A DNA stretch of 64,000 nucleotides from JTS-AC122 sp050246015 (GCA_050246015.1 JBFWWU010000022.1:4358-68357), one strand, 5' to 3'; shown: positions 37,418-46,962, counted from the first letter of the stretch. Numbers and translations are program-made. The notes: a model not told the origin generated them from the letters alone.

Positions 37418-39609
37418 CGCATGCTCCTCCAGATCGCACGTGCTTCTCGCCGGAAACTGATCCAAAGCGACGCCGTTGCGTCATCGTCTGGCTCGGGGCG
37501 GAGTCCCTTCCTGGCAGCATCAAGGATCGCCAGAGCCCATGCGCGCACCTGCACCTTCTGTCTACGGGAGAGCCGTGCCGAATCGGTGGGTATCGGCATC
37601 TGAGATCCAACCTTAAGAATCCGCCTGATCGACTTGTCGCAGTGAAGCGGATCTGCTGGCAGCGCCCAGACGGGCTCAAACGGTGGGTAGCCACTGCAAA
37701 CGCCAGACCGCAAATCAGATCGCCCCTCGCACGAATACACCTGCCCCGGAACCGCTCCGAGCAGCACCGGGTTGGCCACCGGCCCGGAATAGTGCTTCCC
37801 ATCCCGAGGTCCACTCTGCGGCGGTCGCACCAGCATTCCGCAAATGGCAGGCCGCACGCCTTCTTGCGTGCTCAGGTCGCCGGCAGACCAGGTGTAGGCA
37901 TCCCAGGCCTCCCACTTCTCCAGCCCCGACGCGATCTGATAGCTCTTGGTTCCAGCTTGGCATGACACGACGTGTTCGCCGGGGCGATCCCAACCCGGCG
38001 CCTCGTATGCGCCGTCGGCGCCACGGACGGCCGGATGCTGATCGATATGCACCACTCCAATTGCGCTCGAATCGCCCACAATGCGGATTGCCGGCGGGAA
38101 GCCGCTGAGCCACGCTTGACGACCGAGTCTTATTCCTCCCTGGAGCGCGATCCGAGCATCCGGAAGCGGGCACAGTGCATCGAGCGTGTCCGCCGGCCCA
38201 CGCAGCGGAACTGCGCGCTCCGGCCTCACACCGGCCAACACCACCCACGTTCCGGTCTCGTCCCCAGTCCAGTCCAAAACCGTGCCCTCAGGGCTGCCGG
38301 TTGCGCTGATCGCCTCCTGCACCTCGTTGAGCCGTTCGCGCGTGCAAAGCACGACGTGGTCTTCACCCAGTTCCAACCGAGCGACGGCAAGATGCCCGCT
38401 CATCCGCTCGTGCGGTGCAAGTACATAGAGGTCACGACCGCTCAATGACCACCTGGTTGTCGACCCAGGGGTATCCTGCGATTCCCAGACGATGCCAGAC
38501 CGAAGTGATTGCCCAATACCAGGCGGAGCCACATCGAGGTACCATTCATCCTGAAGTGCGGTGAGTTCTCCCAGGCCACCGCTAGTCGTGATGGTCACAA
38601 TGTCCGGGAGGTCCTCGGTTCGTCTTGCAAGAAGCGAGACCGTGCAAAACCCACCCCGCTCGGGCCGAATGCGCACATCGATAAGAAGCGATCTGTCGCG
38701 AGGGGCTGATTTCGTTCTTTCAGAGCCCGGGCCCTCACGCCGGAGCTTCGGCATCCCAGGCCTGCGCGGTGGTTTGTACTGTTTGGGGCCGAAGTCCACA
38801 TTCAGCGCGGGTCCCTCTACCCCCGAGCCCGCCTCATCGGCTGGCACCAGATCAGCCGTGAGCACATCGCTCTTCGCTGCATCGCCGGCCACTTCCTCGT
38901 TCTCGACACCGGCAGGAGCCGCCCCTTCTACTGACTCCTTGATTGCTGCTGGTAGGGGCACACTTGGGGTCGAAGGAGAGATCGGCGGTACGTCGCGGTC
39001 CGTTGTGAATGCCTCGGCTTTTGCGCCGTTGACCAATTCCGTGAAGTCCGTGCCGACGAACGTTTCGACTGCGCCTGGTCCAGGCCCGTCGGACGACACA
39101 GATGCAATCGCCTTCACCTCGCCACGCATCACCGCGACATCCGCGGCGATCGGGTCGTCGATCACACCATCGCCTGTCGATGAATCCTCCAGTGAAGGGC
39201 CAGGGGATTGTCCGTTCACTGCCACTTCTGAAGCATCGGCACCCAGCGAGACCCTCGCTGTTTGCACGCGCGGCCCATCCGGCAGATTCGAGGGCGTGTA
39301 TCCCGTCGGCGAATCGGCAGGCGCCTCGGCCGCCATGTGGCTTTGGCGCTCGACCCGCGTTCGGCACTCGGGTTCCTGTTCGGGCGAAGCACTGCCGACT
39401 TCCTCGCTCGAAGTGCCTATGGCGACCTCACGATCATCCACGGCGGCGGGAGGCGATGGCGGCTGCCCACGCGCTACGCCAGGGCTTGGTCCCGCGTTGC
39501 CCGAGAAGTCTTCAGCCGAATTCCGACCTTGCCGTCGCGCAATCCACCACAGAGCGGCTCCGGCCGCCAGCACGAGGATCAACGCCATCATCACCGTAAG
39601 TGGTTCCAT
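37414..39609 (-). CDS. Druantia III-associated membrane-anchored protein (possible DruH N-terminal part)
   Basis: 731 aa from ATG 39609. One N-terminal membrane segment (residues 6-24, MALILVLAAGAALWWI) is followed by basic residues, then a long acidic Pro/Ser/Ala-rich low-complexity region (about 30-310) and a folded beta-rich C-terminal half with repeated W/G-containing strands. It would be anchored in the inner membrane with the bulk in the cytoplasm. First gene of the four-gene Druantia-like operon. Identity with DruH is inferred from gene order. Confidence 0.6.
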   Translation of the reverse strand: MEPLTVMMALILVLAAGAALWWIARRQGRNSAEDFSGNAGPSPGVARGQPPSPPAAVDDREVAIGTSSEEVGSASPEQEPECRTRVERQSHMAAEAPADSPTGYTPSNLPDGPRVQTARVSLGADASEVAVNGQSPGPSLEDSSTGDGVIDDPIAADVAVMRGEVKAIASVSSDGPGPGAVETFVGTDFTELVNGAKAEAFTTDRDVPPISPSTPSVPLPAAIKESVEGAAPAGVENEEVAGDAAKSDVLTADLVPADEAGSGVEGPALNVDFGPKQYKPPRRPGMPKLRREGPGSERTKSAPRDRSLLIDVRIRPERGGFCTVSLLARRTEDLPDIVTITTSGGLGELTALQDEWYLDVAPPGIGQSLRSGIVWESQDTPGSTTRWSLSGRDLYVLAPHERMSGHLAVARLELGEDHVVLCTRERLNEVQEAISATGSPEGTVLDWTGDETGTWVVLAGVRPERAVPLRGPADTLDALCPLPDARIALQGGIRLGRQAWLSGFPPAIRIVGDSSAIGVVHIDQHPAVRGADGAYEAPGWDRPGEHVVSCQAGTKSYQIASGLEKWEAWDAYTWSAGDLSTQEGVRPAICGMLVRPPQSGPRDGKHYSGPVANPVLLGAVPGQVYSCEGRSDLRSGVCSGYPPFEPVWALPADPLHCDKSIRRILKVGSQMPIPTDSARLSRRQKVQVRAWALAILDAARKGLRPEPDDDATASLWISFRREARAIWRSMR

Positions 39610-39807
39610 GCACTTCCCAACCCGAGCAGTCAGCGACACGCGGCAGCATTCTGGCCGTAATCGTACCCCGAACCGTCGGGGAGCCGGTTGGAGCGATAAA
39701 CCCATCGATTGCCGGCGGCGACCGCACCGGCCATACTCTGTCCCATGCCGCCGAGGTCGACCAAGCGCAGCAGTGCGCCCAGGGTAGTCATTTCCACCGC
39801 TTGCACG
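39610..39807. other. Divergent intergenic region between Druantia operon and cytosine methyltransferase
   Basis: Contains a possible small minus-strand frame (39630-39794, 54 codons, GTGGAA upstream) with little support. No sigma-54 promoter or ACAA-N6-TTGT operator was found, unlike the neighbouring restriction operons. Confidence 0.4.
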
Positions 39808-41094
39808 GTGGCGGCTACGGCTTCGGCGCGCGCAGCTGCTTTGGGGTCATTCCCGGCGCGCTCCCCAGCGAGCCATGCCCCCGCTCTCGCCGCGCTCAAT
39901 GGTCATCTTGCGGTACCTCGCACAGGCGCGTCGACCCGAATCCCGATCATCTCCATGTTCACTGGCGGCGGATTCATGGACATCGGGTTCGAGCAAGCGG
40001 GATTCGACGTCGTCTGGACAAATGAGCTCAATCCGGTTTTCGCCAAGATGTTCATGTCCGCCCGTGCGGGGATGAGCATTCCCGGCGCGAAGCGCAAGCC
40101 ACCCAAGCCAAACGGAATCAGCGTCGCGGATCTCAAGGCCACCCAGGTCCTCAGGGAGGCGTTCAAGGGGAAGTCGCCTTCGATGTTCGGAGTCATTGGC
40201 GGACCACCCTGTCCTGATTTCAGCCGCGGAGGGCTCAACGGAGGGGGCAACGGGATCAACGGCAAGCTCACCGCAGATTTCGTGCAGCTCCTCTGCCGTC
40301 TCCAGCCAGATTTCTTTGTCATCGAAAACGTACCCGGACTTCTGCACACCAAGAAGCACCGACGGTTCTTGAACAGCCAAATTGCGTATCTGCGCAAGAC
40401 CGGCAACTTCATCGTGGACTTCCAGATTCTCAACGCGCTGCAACTCGGCGCCCCCCAAGACCGCGAGCGGCTGTTCATAGTGGGCTTTCGCAAACTTCTT
40501 GTACATCGAGCCCTCGGCCGCAGACCACGGACTACTGAGAATGGCTGGTTTCCTTGGCCTGTCGATCCGAAGTACCGGGACGCGCGCCAGCTCCCGTGGC
40601 CAAAGACGTCGCCGTTCGGAAAGCAACCTCCAAAGCCCTCAGGGATCCCCGACGAGCTCATGGTCTACACATACCTCGGGCCCCACAACGACCCGGCCAA
40701 AGTTGCCAATGGGCTCGACGTGTTCAAGGCCCATTCGCGGAAGTTTCGCACGCGACGCGAAGGTGATGTCAAACACAAGTCATTCAAGCGGTTGCACCGC
40801 TACCGGTTCAGTCCGACCGCCTGGTACGGCAATCAGGAAGTGCATCTCCACCCGTGGCTACCTCGACGGCTCTCTGTGCGAGAAGCGCTTCGCCTTCAGA
40901 CGGTCCCGGACGACTACGTTCTGCCCGCCGACGCGACACTGTGCGCCAAGTTCAAGTTGATCTGTAATGGTGTTCCATGCCTGATGGCGCGCGCCATCGC
41001 AGAGCGTGTGCGCGAGTTCGCAGCGAGATCGGCAGCAACAAAGCCCCACGGTTCAAGGCGGACGTCGGCGAAACGCACGGCGAGAACACGGTGA
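39808..41094 (+). CDS. dcm: C5-cytosine DNA methyltransferase
   Basis: Up to 428 aa from GTG 39808; TTG 39841 is another possible start and the conserved domain begins near 39935 (IPIISMFTGGGFMDIG, motif I), where no standard start exists. Motif IV is GGPPCPDFSRGG with the catalytic Cys, motif VI is VIENVPG, and motif VIII is LGAPQDRERLF; the target-recognition region and motif X follow. PCP replaces the usual PCQ, a known variant. It methylates cytosine at a site that cannot be read from sequence. The Vsr gene starts 3 nt after its stop. Confidence 0.88.
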   Translation: MAATASARAAALGSFPARSPASHAPALAALNGHLAVPRTGASTRIPIISMFTGGGFMDIGFEQAGFDVVWTNELNPVFAKMFMSARAGMSIPGAKRKPPKPNGISVADLKATQVLREAFKGKSPSMFGVIGGPPCPDFSRGGLNGGGNGINGKLTADFVQLLCRLQPDFFVIENVPGLLHTKKHRRFLNSQIAYLRKTGNFIVDFQILNALQLGAPQDRERLFIVGFRKLLVHRALGRRPRTTENGWFPWPVDPKYRDARQLPWPKTSPFGKQPPKPSGIPDELMVYTYLGPHNDPAKVANGLDVFKAHSRKFRTRREGDVKHKSFKRLHRYRFSPTAWYGNQEVHLHPWLPRRLSVREALRLQTVPDDYVLPADATLCAKFKLICNGVPCLMARAIAERVREFAARSAATKPHGSRRTSAKRTARTR

Positions 41095-41097
41095 ACC

Positions 41098-41517
41098 ATG
41101 ACCGATCGGCTCACTGAAGCACAGCGAAGCCACAACATGTCCCGCATCCGGTCGAAGGATACTCGCCCGGAGATGGTTGTCCGTCGGCTCGTTCACGCAA
41201 TGGGATTCCGCTATCGACTTCACGCTAGGTCGCTTCCTGGGAAACCCGACTTGGTCTTTCCGGCAAAGCACAAGGCCATCCTGGTTCACGGGTGCTTTTG
41301 GCACCGCCACCGCTGCAAGGAAGGGCGGCGCTCGCCTCAGTCTCGCGTTGAGTACTGGGGCCCGAAAATCGCCCGGAACGTAGACCGTGATCGGCGCAAC
41401 CGCCGGCGCCTTCGCGCGCTGGGCTGGTCTGTGCTCGTTGTTTGGGAATGCGAGACATTGCCATCGCGCTTGCAGGGATTGTCCGAACGGGTGAAGCGCT
41501 TTCTGATCCAACCGTGA
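41098..41517 (+). CDS. vsr: Very short patch repair endonuclease
   Basis: 139 aa. Conserved Vsr features: the start SHNMSRIRSKDTRPEM, GKPDLVFPAKHKAILVHGCF with the catalytic Asp, and WHRHRCKEGR. Vsr nicks next to T:G mismatches created by deamination of 5-methylcytosine, and is usually encoded next to its methyltransferase, as here. Confidence 0.95.
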   Translation: MTDRLTEAQRSHNMSRIRSKDTRPEMVVRRLVHAMGFRYRLHARSLPGKPDLVFPAKHKAILVHGCFWHRHRCKEGRRSPQSRVEYWGPKIARNVDRDRRNRRRLRALGWSVLVVWECETLPSRLQGLSERVKRFLIQP

Positions 41518-41561
41518 ACACGCTCGGCGGGCGATGCCATCGCATCGGGCACCACAGTTCG

Positions 41562-41600
41562 CGCGACAACTCCGGCTGGTTAGCAGAGGGGTATGGGCGA
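41562..41600 (+). repeat. Dispersed ~40-bp repeat, copy 1
   Basis: Begins GCGCGACAAC and ends GCAGAGGGGTATGGGCG. Two related copies lie at 47,546-47,590 and 60,478-60,523. Its position between vsr and the recombinase module suggests the element boundary is at or left of here. Confidence 0.6.
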
Positions 41601-41619
41601 GGGCATCGGCCCTCGCTGC

Positions 41620-41889
41620 ATGCCACGACACGAAGCGCAGAACATCCCGACGAAGGCGGGCTCGCTGTGCCTGCCGACCCGCGCCATCGAACTCCTGGCC
41701 GCCGCCACGGCACGGCTGATTGACGCGAGCGCCCACGATTCGGGCGCCATCATCGAACATGCCGGTTCTTCTGGGGGGGAACTTGAACTCGCGGAGCATG
41801 CCGCCCTCAGTGTGCCTACGGGTGAACGCCCCCGTCCCGAACCGGAGAACCCGGGACGATGCGGCCCGAAGGAGCCTGAGGTACGATGA
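41620..41889 (+). CDS. Small protein ahead of DUF2924-recombinase module
   Basis: 89 aa from ATG 41620 (41593 also possible). Ala/Glu-rich with SLCLPTRAIELLAAATARLI. The stop overlaps the DUF2924 start (ATGA), which supports translation. Function unknown. Confidence 0.5.
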   Translation: MPRHEAQNIPTKAGSLCLPTRAIELLAAATARLIDASAHDSGAIIEHAGSSGGELELAEHAALSVPTGERPRPEPENPGRCGPKEPEVR

Positions 41890-42404
41890 AGACCGCCGCA
41901 ACCAGAACCATCCAGCAACAGATCGACGAACTCCGCGACATGCCCGTGTCGCGGCTCCGCGAGCGCTACGCGGAGGCGTTCGGCGAGCCGACGGCCTCCG
42001 GGAACCGTCAGTGGCTGTACCGACGAGTCGCTTGGCGCATCCAATCTCTCGCGGAGGGGGACCTTTCCGAGCGGGCGCGGCGTCGGGCCGCGGAGTTGGC
42101 CCGGGACGTCGACGTCCGGGTCCGGCCGCCGGGGGAACGGGAATCCGAGAACGTCCGCGCCGGCCCGCGACTCGTGACAATCACCGGACGGCTCCCGTCG
42201 GCGGGAACCGACCGCCTCCCCGCGCCCGGCACCGTCCTGCGGCGCACGTTCAAGGGCGCTGAGCACGAGGTGACGGTTCTCCCCTACGGCTTCGAGTACG
42301 AGGGAAAGGCGTACCGATCCCTGTCGGCGGTGGCGACGGCGATCACAGGCTCGCACTGGAACGGGTTCCTGTTCTTCGGGCTGACCAAGAAGGGAACAAC
42401 ATGA
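41886..42404 (+). CDS. DUF2924 family protein
   Basis: 172 aa. The N-terminal helix pattern (IQQQIDELRDMPVSRLRERY with a following YRRVAWRIQSLAEG) and the C-terminal FEYEGKAYRSLSAVATAITG plus HWNGFLFFGL, a RAMA-like nucleic-acid-binding hairpin, are diagnostic of DUF2924. These genes typically sit immediately upstream of large serine recombinases in phages and integrated elements, as here (ATGA overlap at 42,401). They may help control or guide recombination. Confidence 0.88.
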   Translation: MKTAATRTIQQQIDELRDMPVSRLRERYAEAFGEPTASGNRQWLYRRVAWRIQSLAEGDLSERARRRAAELARDVDVRVRPPGERESENVRAGPRLVTITGRLPSAGTDRLPAPGTVLRRTFKGAEHEVTVLPYGFEYEGKAYRSLSAVATAITGSHWNGFLFFGLTKKGTT

Positions 42405-43993
42405 GCTCCGCCGTCACCAAGCGTCCCGCCGCCTCGCGCCGCACCGCCGCGGACGCCGCGCTGGGAAGCTCCTCGCCGTCCAAGTCGGGCCCGCGGACCA
42501 TCCGCTGCGCCATTTACACGCGCAAGAGCACTGAGGAGGGCCTCAACCAGGAGTTCAATAGCCTGGACGCCCAGCGCGAGAGCGCCATCGCGTACATCGC
42601 CAGCCAGAAGAACGAGGGGTGGCTGTGCATCTCCGAGAAGTACGACGACGGTGGATTCACCGGCGGGAACATCGAGCGTCCTGCGCTCAAGCGGTTGATG
42701 GCCGACATCGAAGCGGGGAAGGTCGACTGCGTGGTGGTCTACAAGGTAGACCGGCTCAGCCGATCGCTGATGGATTTCGCGCGGCTGATGGCCCTCTTCG
42801 ACCGCAAGGGCGTGTCGTTCGTCTCCGTCACGCAGCAGTTCAACACGACCCACTCGATGGGCCGCCTGACGCTGAACATCCTGCTGTCGTTCGCGCAGTT
42901 CGAGCGGGAGATCATCTCCGAGCGAACGCGGGACAAGATCGCCTCCGCGCGGCGCAAGGGCAAATACCAGCACGGCAAGCCCATCTTGGGGTACGACTTC
43001 GTGCCCGCGCCGGCTCCATTCACGGGGCGGCGCCTGGTCGTCAACCAGGTCGAGGCGGGTCGCGTCCGGCGCATCTTCGAGTTGTACCTCGAGGTCGAGA
43101 GCATCCTGCGAGTTGCCGACGAGTGCAACACCCGCGGTTGGACCACGAAGTCATGGACGACCACCGCCGGCCGCACGGTCGGCAACCGGGAGTTCGACAA
43201 AACCATCATCTCGCGGCTCCTTCGCAACCCGCTCTACCTCGGGAAGGTGCCGCACAACGGCGCGGTGTACGACGGCGAGCACGAAGCGATCATCGACGAG
43301 GATCTGTTCCGCCGCGTCCACGCCCAACTCAAACTCGCTGGCGAGCGCGGCGGGGCCAGCGTGAAGAACTCGACAGGGTCGCTCCTGGGCGGACTGGTCC
43401 GGTGCAAGGGGTGCAAGTGCGCGATGTCCCCGAGCAGTGCCTCGAAGAAGAAGTCCGACGGGTCACGCACGCGATACCGCTACTACGTCTGCTGCAACGC
43501 GGTGAAGCGCGGGCGGCAACACTGCGCCGCCCCGTCCCTGCCCGGGCCGGCGCTCGAAGCGTTCGTTCTTGACCAGGTGAAGGCCATTCTGGCCGACTCC
43601 CCACAGATGGCGGCGGTCGTGGCCCGTGCCATCGATCTCCTCCGCGAGGCGGCCGTCGCCCGAATCGCGGAGCAGACCCGGCTCCGTGCCGTGCTCGAAC
43701 GGCTCTCCCGCGAGGAGCCCACCGCCGCCGCGCGCCGCGAGATCGAGCGTGTGCGGCGAACGCTCGCGGCGGTTTCCGCGCAGGTGGCGGCGGACGCCGA
43801 CCGCCTCATCGACGAGGACGAGGTGGCCGGGGCGGTTGAGGCGTTCGACGGGGTCTGGAAAGCGATGACGCAGGCCGAACGCGCCGAGTTCCTGCGCGTC
43901 GTGATCGCGTCTGTTGAATATGACGGCCAGACGCACAACGTGTCCATCACCTTCAACCCGGAAGCGTCCGCCACGGAAACGCCAATCCGATGA
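42401..43993 (+). CDS. Large serine recombinase (site-specific integrase)
   Basis: 530 aa. The resolvase catalytic domain starts at RCAIYTRKSTEEGLNQEF with the nucleophilic Ser at about residue 42, followed by SLDAQRESAI and DRLSRSLMDF. Recombinase and zinc beta-ribbon domains follow (VRCKGCKCAM ... CCNAVKRGRQHC), then a C-terminal coiled coil typical of large serine integrases. It would integrate and excise the element by recombining attP and attB without a strong homology requirement. ATGA overlaps join it to both neighbours. Confidence 0.93.
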   Translation: MSSAVTKRPAASRRTAADAALGSSSPSKSGPRTIRCAIYTRKSTEEGLNQEFNSLDAQRESAIAYIASQKNEGWLCISEKYDDGGFTGGNIERPALKRLMADIEAGKVDCVVVYKVDRLSRSLMDFARLMALFDRKGVSFVSVTQQFNTTHSMGRLTLNILLSFAQFEREIISERTRDKIASARRKGKYQHGKPILGYDFVPAPAPFTGRRLVVNQVEAGRVRRIFELYLEVESILRVADECNTRGWTTKSWTTTAGRTVGNREFDKTIISRLLRNPLYLGKVPHNGAVYDGEHEAIIDEDLFRRVHAQLKLAGERGGASVKNSTGSLLGGLVRCKGCKCAMSPSSASKKKSDGSRTRYRYYVCCNAVKRGRQHCAAPSLPGPALEAFVLDQVKAILADSPQMAAVVARAIDLLREAAVARIAEQTRLRAVLERLSREEPTAAARREIERVRRTLAAVSAQVAADADRLIDEDEVAGAVEAFDGVWKAMTQAERAEFLRVVIASVEYDGQTHNVSITFNPEASATETPIR

Positions 43994-44478
43994 ACCCTGC
44001 ACCAGCCAAATCCGATCGTGCCTCTGAAGCGCAAGCCATCACCACTACAGCCCGGTTCGTCGTCGCCGGCCGCGGCCGACCGGGCCGGGACGCGGCCGCC
44101 GAGCCGACCTCGACGCCCGGCCGGGTACCTCGCGTCGCACGCTTGATGGCGCTCGCGATCCGGTTCGATACCCTCATCCGGACCGGTGCGGTTTCTACGC
44201 AGACGGAGTTGGCTGCCGCCGGTCACGTCACTCGCGCCCGCGTGACGCAGATCATGAACCTCCTGTACCTCGCGCCCGACATACAGGAAGCGGTGTTGCA
44301 CCTACCGCTCGTAGCTAACGGTCGCGACCCGATTACTGAGCATGATTTGCGCGAAGTCACGTCACGGGTCGAGTGGCAGGCCCAGCGCCAACTGTGGCAA
44401 TCACTGCTCCGCAAACCCTGTCGAACCAGCGCGGTGGACCTAACTGAAGTCCCGCAGGGGCCTGGGCTTAGGCACTGA
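43990..44478 (+). CDS. Small HTH protein of the recombinase module
   Basis: 162 aa, ATGA overlap with the recombinase. After a low-complexity, Ala/Arg-rich N-terminus there is a clear helix-turn-helix (TQTELAAAGHVTRARVTQIM, about residues 76-95) of the ParB/KorB-like kind. It probably binds DNA near the recombination sites or acts as a directionality or regulatory factor. Precise family not recognised. Confidence 0.75.
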   Translation: MNPAPAKSDRASEAQAITTTARFVVAGRGRPGRDAAAEPTSTPGRVPRVARLMALAIRFDTLIRTGAVSTQTELAAAGHVTRARVTQIMNLLYLAPDIQEAVLHLPLVANGRDPITEHDLREVTSRVEWQAQRQLWQSLLRKPCRTSAVDLTEVPQGPGLRH

Positions 44479-44619
44479 TCCAATGTCCTGTTGGTTGGCT
44501 GTCGGCTCGACTCCGGAAGCGCCCTAACGATATACTATTGCCCGAATACTCCCGCCAGGCGTACTCGGCGGGGCTCGCGGCGGAGGCCGCGAGATTCTCG
44601 CGTCTGGCCGGAGATTCGG

Positions 44620-45810
44620 ATGCCCAAGAGTCTGCGCGCAGGTCGGTGGGTAAACCCGGGGTCCCTCAACAGCATCGACCCCAAACTTCAGGTTCGGTTC
44701 TTCCAGCATTACCGCAAGGAACTCGAACCGCACGGCGTGTTCATCGGCGACGGCGTCGACGACGCCGCGGTACGCCGCGTCATGTGCGGCGAGGTTTCCG
44801 GCCTGTCGGCGGAGTTGGTGGACCGCATCGGCGTCATCGATGAGATGTCGACCGGCGGCAACCATCAACTGCTCCTGGACGAGGCGAAGCGACTGGGTCT
44901 TGATATCGCCCCGACCCCCAGCACCGCCGACCTCGTCGTCCTTCTGCTGCTGGATGGCACCGAATCACTCGAACGCATTTACGCCGAGCGCCTGCCCATC
45001 GCGCGTCGCCTCTTCCGCAGCCACTTTGCGCTGACGGCGGACCCGCCGATGATCTCCGGCGTTGCCGACCATGTCCTCAAGGGGTACGAGGACGGGCTGG
45101 AGAAGGACTTTGTCGGGCGCCGGCGCGGGTCGGGCGTGCGTGTGTTCCATTTCCCAACGCCGGCGGGATTCCGGCAGATGATCCGTCGCGCCGACGTGGC
45201 CCACCGCGACGTATCCGTCGATCCTTTGACCGGCGGCCGCCAGCACATCATCTTCCACCCGGAGCGGTTCGATGTGCTGATCTACGAGCACGGCCAGGGC
45301 GAGATGCAAGTCAACGCCAAGCACGACGCCGATGTCCGTGCATACCTCGAGCATGTCGGCCACCATCTTTTCAACCAGTCGCAGCTGTTCCTGGCCGAGG
45401 GCCTGCCTGCGAAGTACACACTCAAGCCCATCCTGGAGAAGGGGCAGGCGTGCCTGCGCTGCGATGATGTGCCGGAACTCGAAGCGGTCTGGCTCCGCGG
45501 GCTGGACTGGGCTCATCCCAAGGCGGTTGATCTCGTCGAGCGACCTCGCTCCAAGAGCGATCTGTTCCGGGCCATGACCGACGCAGGACGCGGCATCCCG
45601 CGCGGCATCAAGCTCATGAGCGCGACCTTCAACGTCGTCTTCAGGACCGGCCGGGAGGGGCAGCTCCGGATCGTGCTGCCGAACAACGCCGTGTATTCCC
45701 GAGAGAGCGACAGCGAAGTGATCCTTCGCTGGCTCGGGCTGCGCGGATTCCTCCAGGACCGTGGGAAGGCGACCGATGGGCTCACTCGCGCACTTGTGGC
45801 AGCGTCTTGA
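44620..45810 (+). CDS. Unknown 396-aa protein, first of a coupled pair
   Basis: ATG 44620 follows GGAG by seven bases; the frame is open further upstream but without a good start. Mixed alpha/beta, well-folded composition with segments such as VFHFPTPAGFRQMIRRADVA and RFDVLIYEHGQGEMQVNAKH. Codon bias is typical of the element. I do not recognise the family. The next gene begins 35 nt before its stop. Confidence 0.7.
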   Translation: MPKSLRAGRWVNPGSLNSIDPKLQVRFFQHYRKELEPHGVFIGDGVDDAAVRRVMCGEVSGLSAELVDRIGVIDEMSTGGNHQLLLDEAKRLGLDIAPTPSTADLVVLLLLDGTESLERIYAERLPIARRLFRSHFALTADPPMISGVADHVLKGYEDGLEKDFVGRRRGSGVRVFHFPTPAGFRQMIRRADVAHRDVSVDPLTGGRQHIIFHPERFDVLIYEHGQGEMQVNAKHDADVRAYLEHVGHHLFNQSQLFLAEGLPAKYTLKPILEKGQACLRCDDVPELEAVWLRGLDWAHPKAVDLVERPRSKSDLFRAMTDAGRGIPRGIKLMSATFNVVFRTGREGQLRIVLPNNAVYSRESDSEVILRWLGLRGFLQDRGKATDGLTRALVAAS

Positions 45811-46771
45811 GATTGCGCCTGCGGACGCCGCGCCGCGGCAGGAGTGGCGGACCCTCTGCGGGGACGACTTCGCCTGCGTCGAAGGCCTGCTCGAGGCCAA
45901 TGGCCGCCGCGCTTCGGTAGTCGCGTCGCCTCTCCCGAATGCGCCGGACATGCGGGTGGTCGTGCATAGGAACGGGACGGTGGTGGCGGTGTGCGATGAG
46001 GGAGCCACGCCCCGGCAGGAGCTCGCGCCCGAGGACTACACGCTTCTGCACATTTCCCCTAGGCGACTGCGGCCCGCAATCGCCAACGCCCTCGGCCTGG
46101 AAACTTCCACAACACCCATCAACGGCCCTCCGGGTGGCTTCCGCTTGGGTACGTGGGGCGTGCCGGGATCGGACCGTTTCCCGGTCACGTTCGTGGCCCA
46201 GCCGGATACTACGGCGCTGGCGCTCACGATCCGGTCGGTCGTCTCGTCCAGCGATATGGGCATGATCATCGTGACGCCAACGGCGCAGGGCTGGTCTGAC
46301 GAGCTGCGTGAATGGGTCGAGGCCCGCAAGAGCGTGCTCGTGCCCGCGGAAGATGTGCTTGACGCAAACGGCTCCGGCCTGATCGCGTCGGATCTCTGGC
46401 AGGGCTTCATCGATCGCTTCGTGCGGCGCAATGGGCTCGATCTAGCCTCTCCCCGCCGCTCGAAGGCGAAGCGCAAGAAGCGGGCGGATCGCCTGGGGGC
46501 GATCAACGCAGTTGAGACGGCGCTAACGCAGATGGCCCGGGATCGCGTGGCGCTCATTCGCTCACGACTCAGGGATGAGCAGGGCATGCCCGCCAGTTTG
46601 CCGCGCGTGACAAAGTCCGCGATTGCGACGGCGGCCAAGGTCAAACCGCATGTCATCACGCGGGTTTTCAACGACTCGGGCGCCGACAGCGTCCGCACGC
46701 TCTTCACGCTCGTGAACGACCCTCAGGCGCTGTGGGATTCCGGGTTCGGTCGCGTCCGGCTGGGCCGCTGA
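45776..46771 (+). CDS. Unknown 331-aa protein, second of a coupled pair
   Basis: Starts at ATG 45776 inside the previous gene. The N-terminal part has strand-rich segments (MRVVVHRNGTVVAVCDEGAT), the centre a MGMIIVTPTAQG strand, and the C-terminal quarter is basic (RRSKAKRKKRADR) with a helical end, consistent with nucleic-acid binding. Function unknown; a regulatory or defence role within the phage element is possible. Confidence 0.7.
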   Translation: MGSLAHLWQRLEIAPADAAPRQEWRTLCGDDFACVEGLLEANGRRASVVASPLPNAPDMRVVVHRNGTVVAVCDEGATPRQELAPEDYTLLHISPRRLRPAIANALGLETSTTPINGPPGGFRLGTWGVPGSDRFPVTFVAQPDTTALALTIRSVVSSSDMGMIIVTPTAQGWSDELREWVEARKSVLVPAEDVLDANGSGLIASDLWQGFIDRFVRRNGLDLASPRRSKAKRKKRADRLGAINAVETALTQMARDRVALIRSRLRDEQGMPASLPRVTKSAIATAAKVKPHVITRVFNDSGADSVRTLFTLVNDPQALWDSGFGRVRLGR

Positions 46772-46962
46772 CGCACTCCACTTCTTGCACTTTGCGCTGC
46801 TTGCTGTAAGTGCAAATCGCACGGCGGTTGTCATTTGGTCTCGTGTTTTCAGGCCTCCGGTGATGACGGTCAAGTTTTCTGCGCGCTGATCTGCAAGCCC
46901 CACCGGCTGGTGAACACGCCGCGACGTGCGGCGCGAACCACTCACCAGCACGGAAGCCATCC
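46772..46962. promoter_or_regulatory. Intergenic region with inverted repeat TTGCACTT/AAGTGCAA
   Basis: 190 nt without a gene. Perfect 8-bp arms at 46785-46792 and 46808-46815 are separated by 15 nt, just after one operon and before the sigma-like HTH gene. It could be an operator or a weak terminator. Nothing else recognisable. Confidence 0.4.

Noticed and set aside
39610..39900. Sigma-54 promoter for the Druantia-like operon
   Set aside because: No GG-N10-GC match of the right sequence found on the minus strand.
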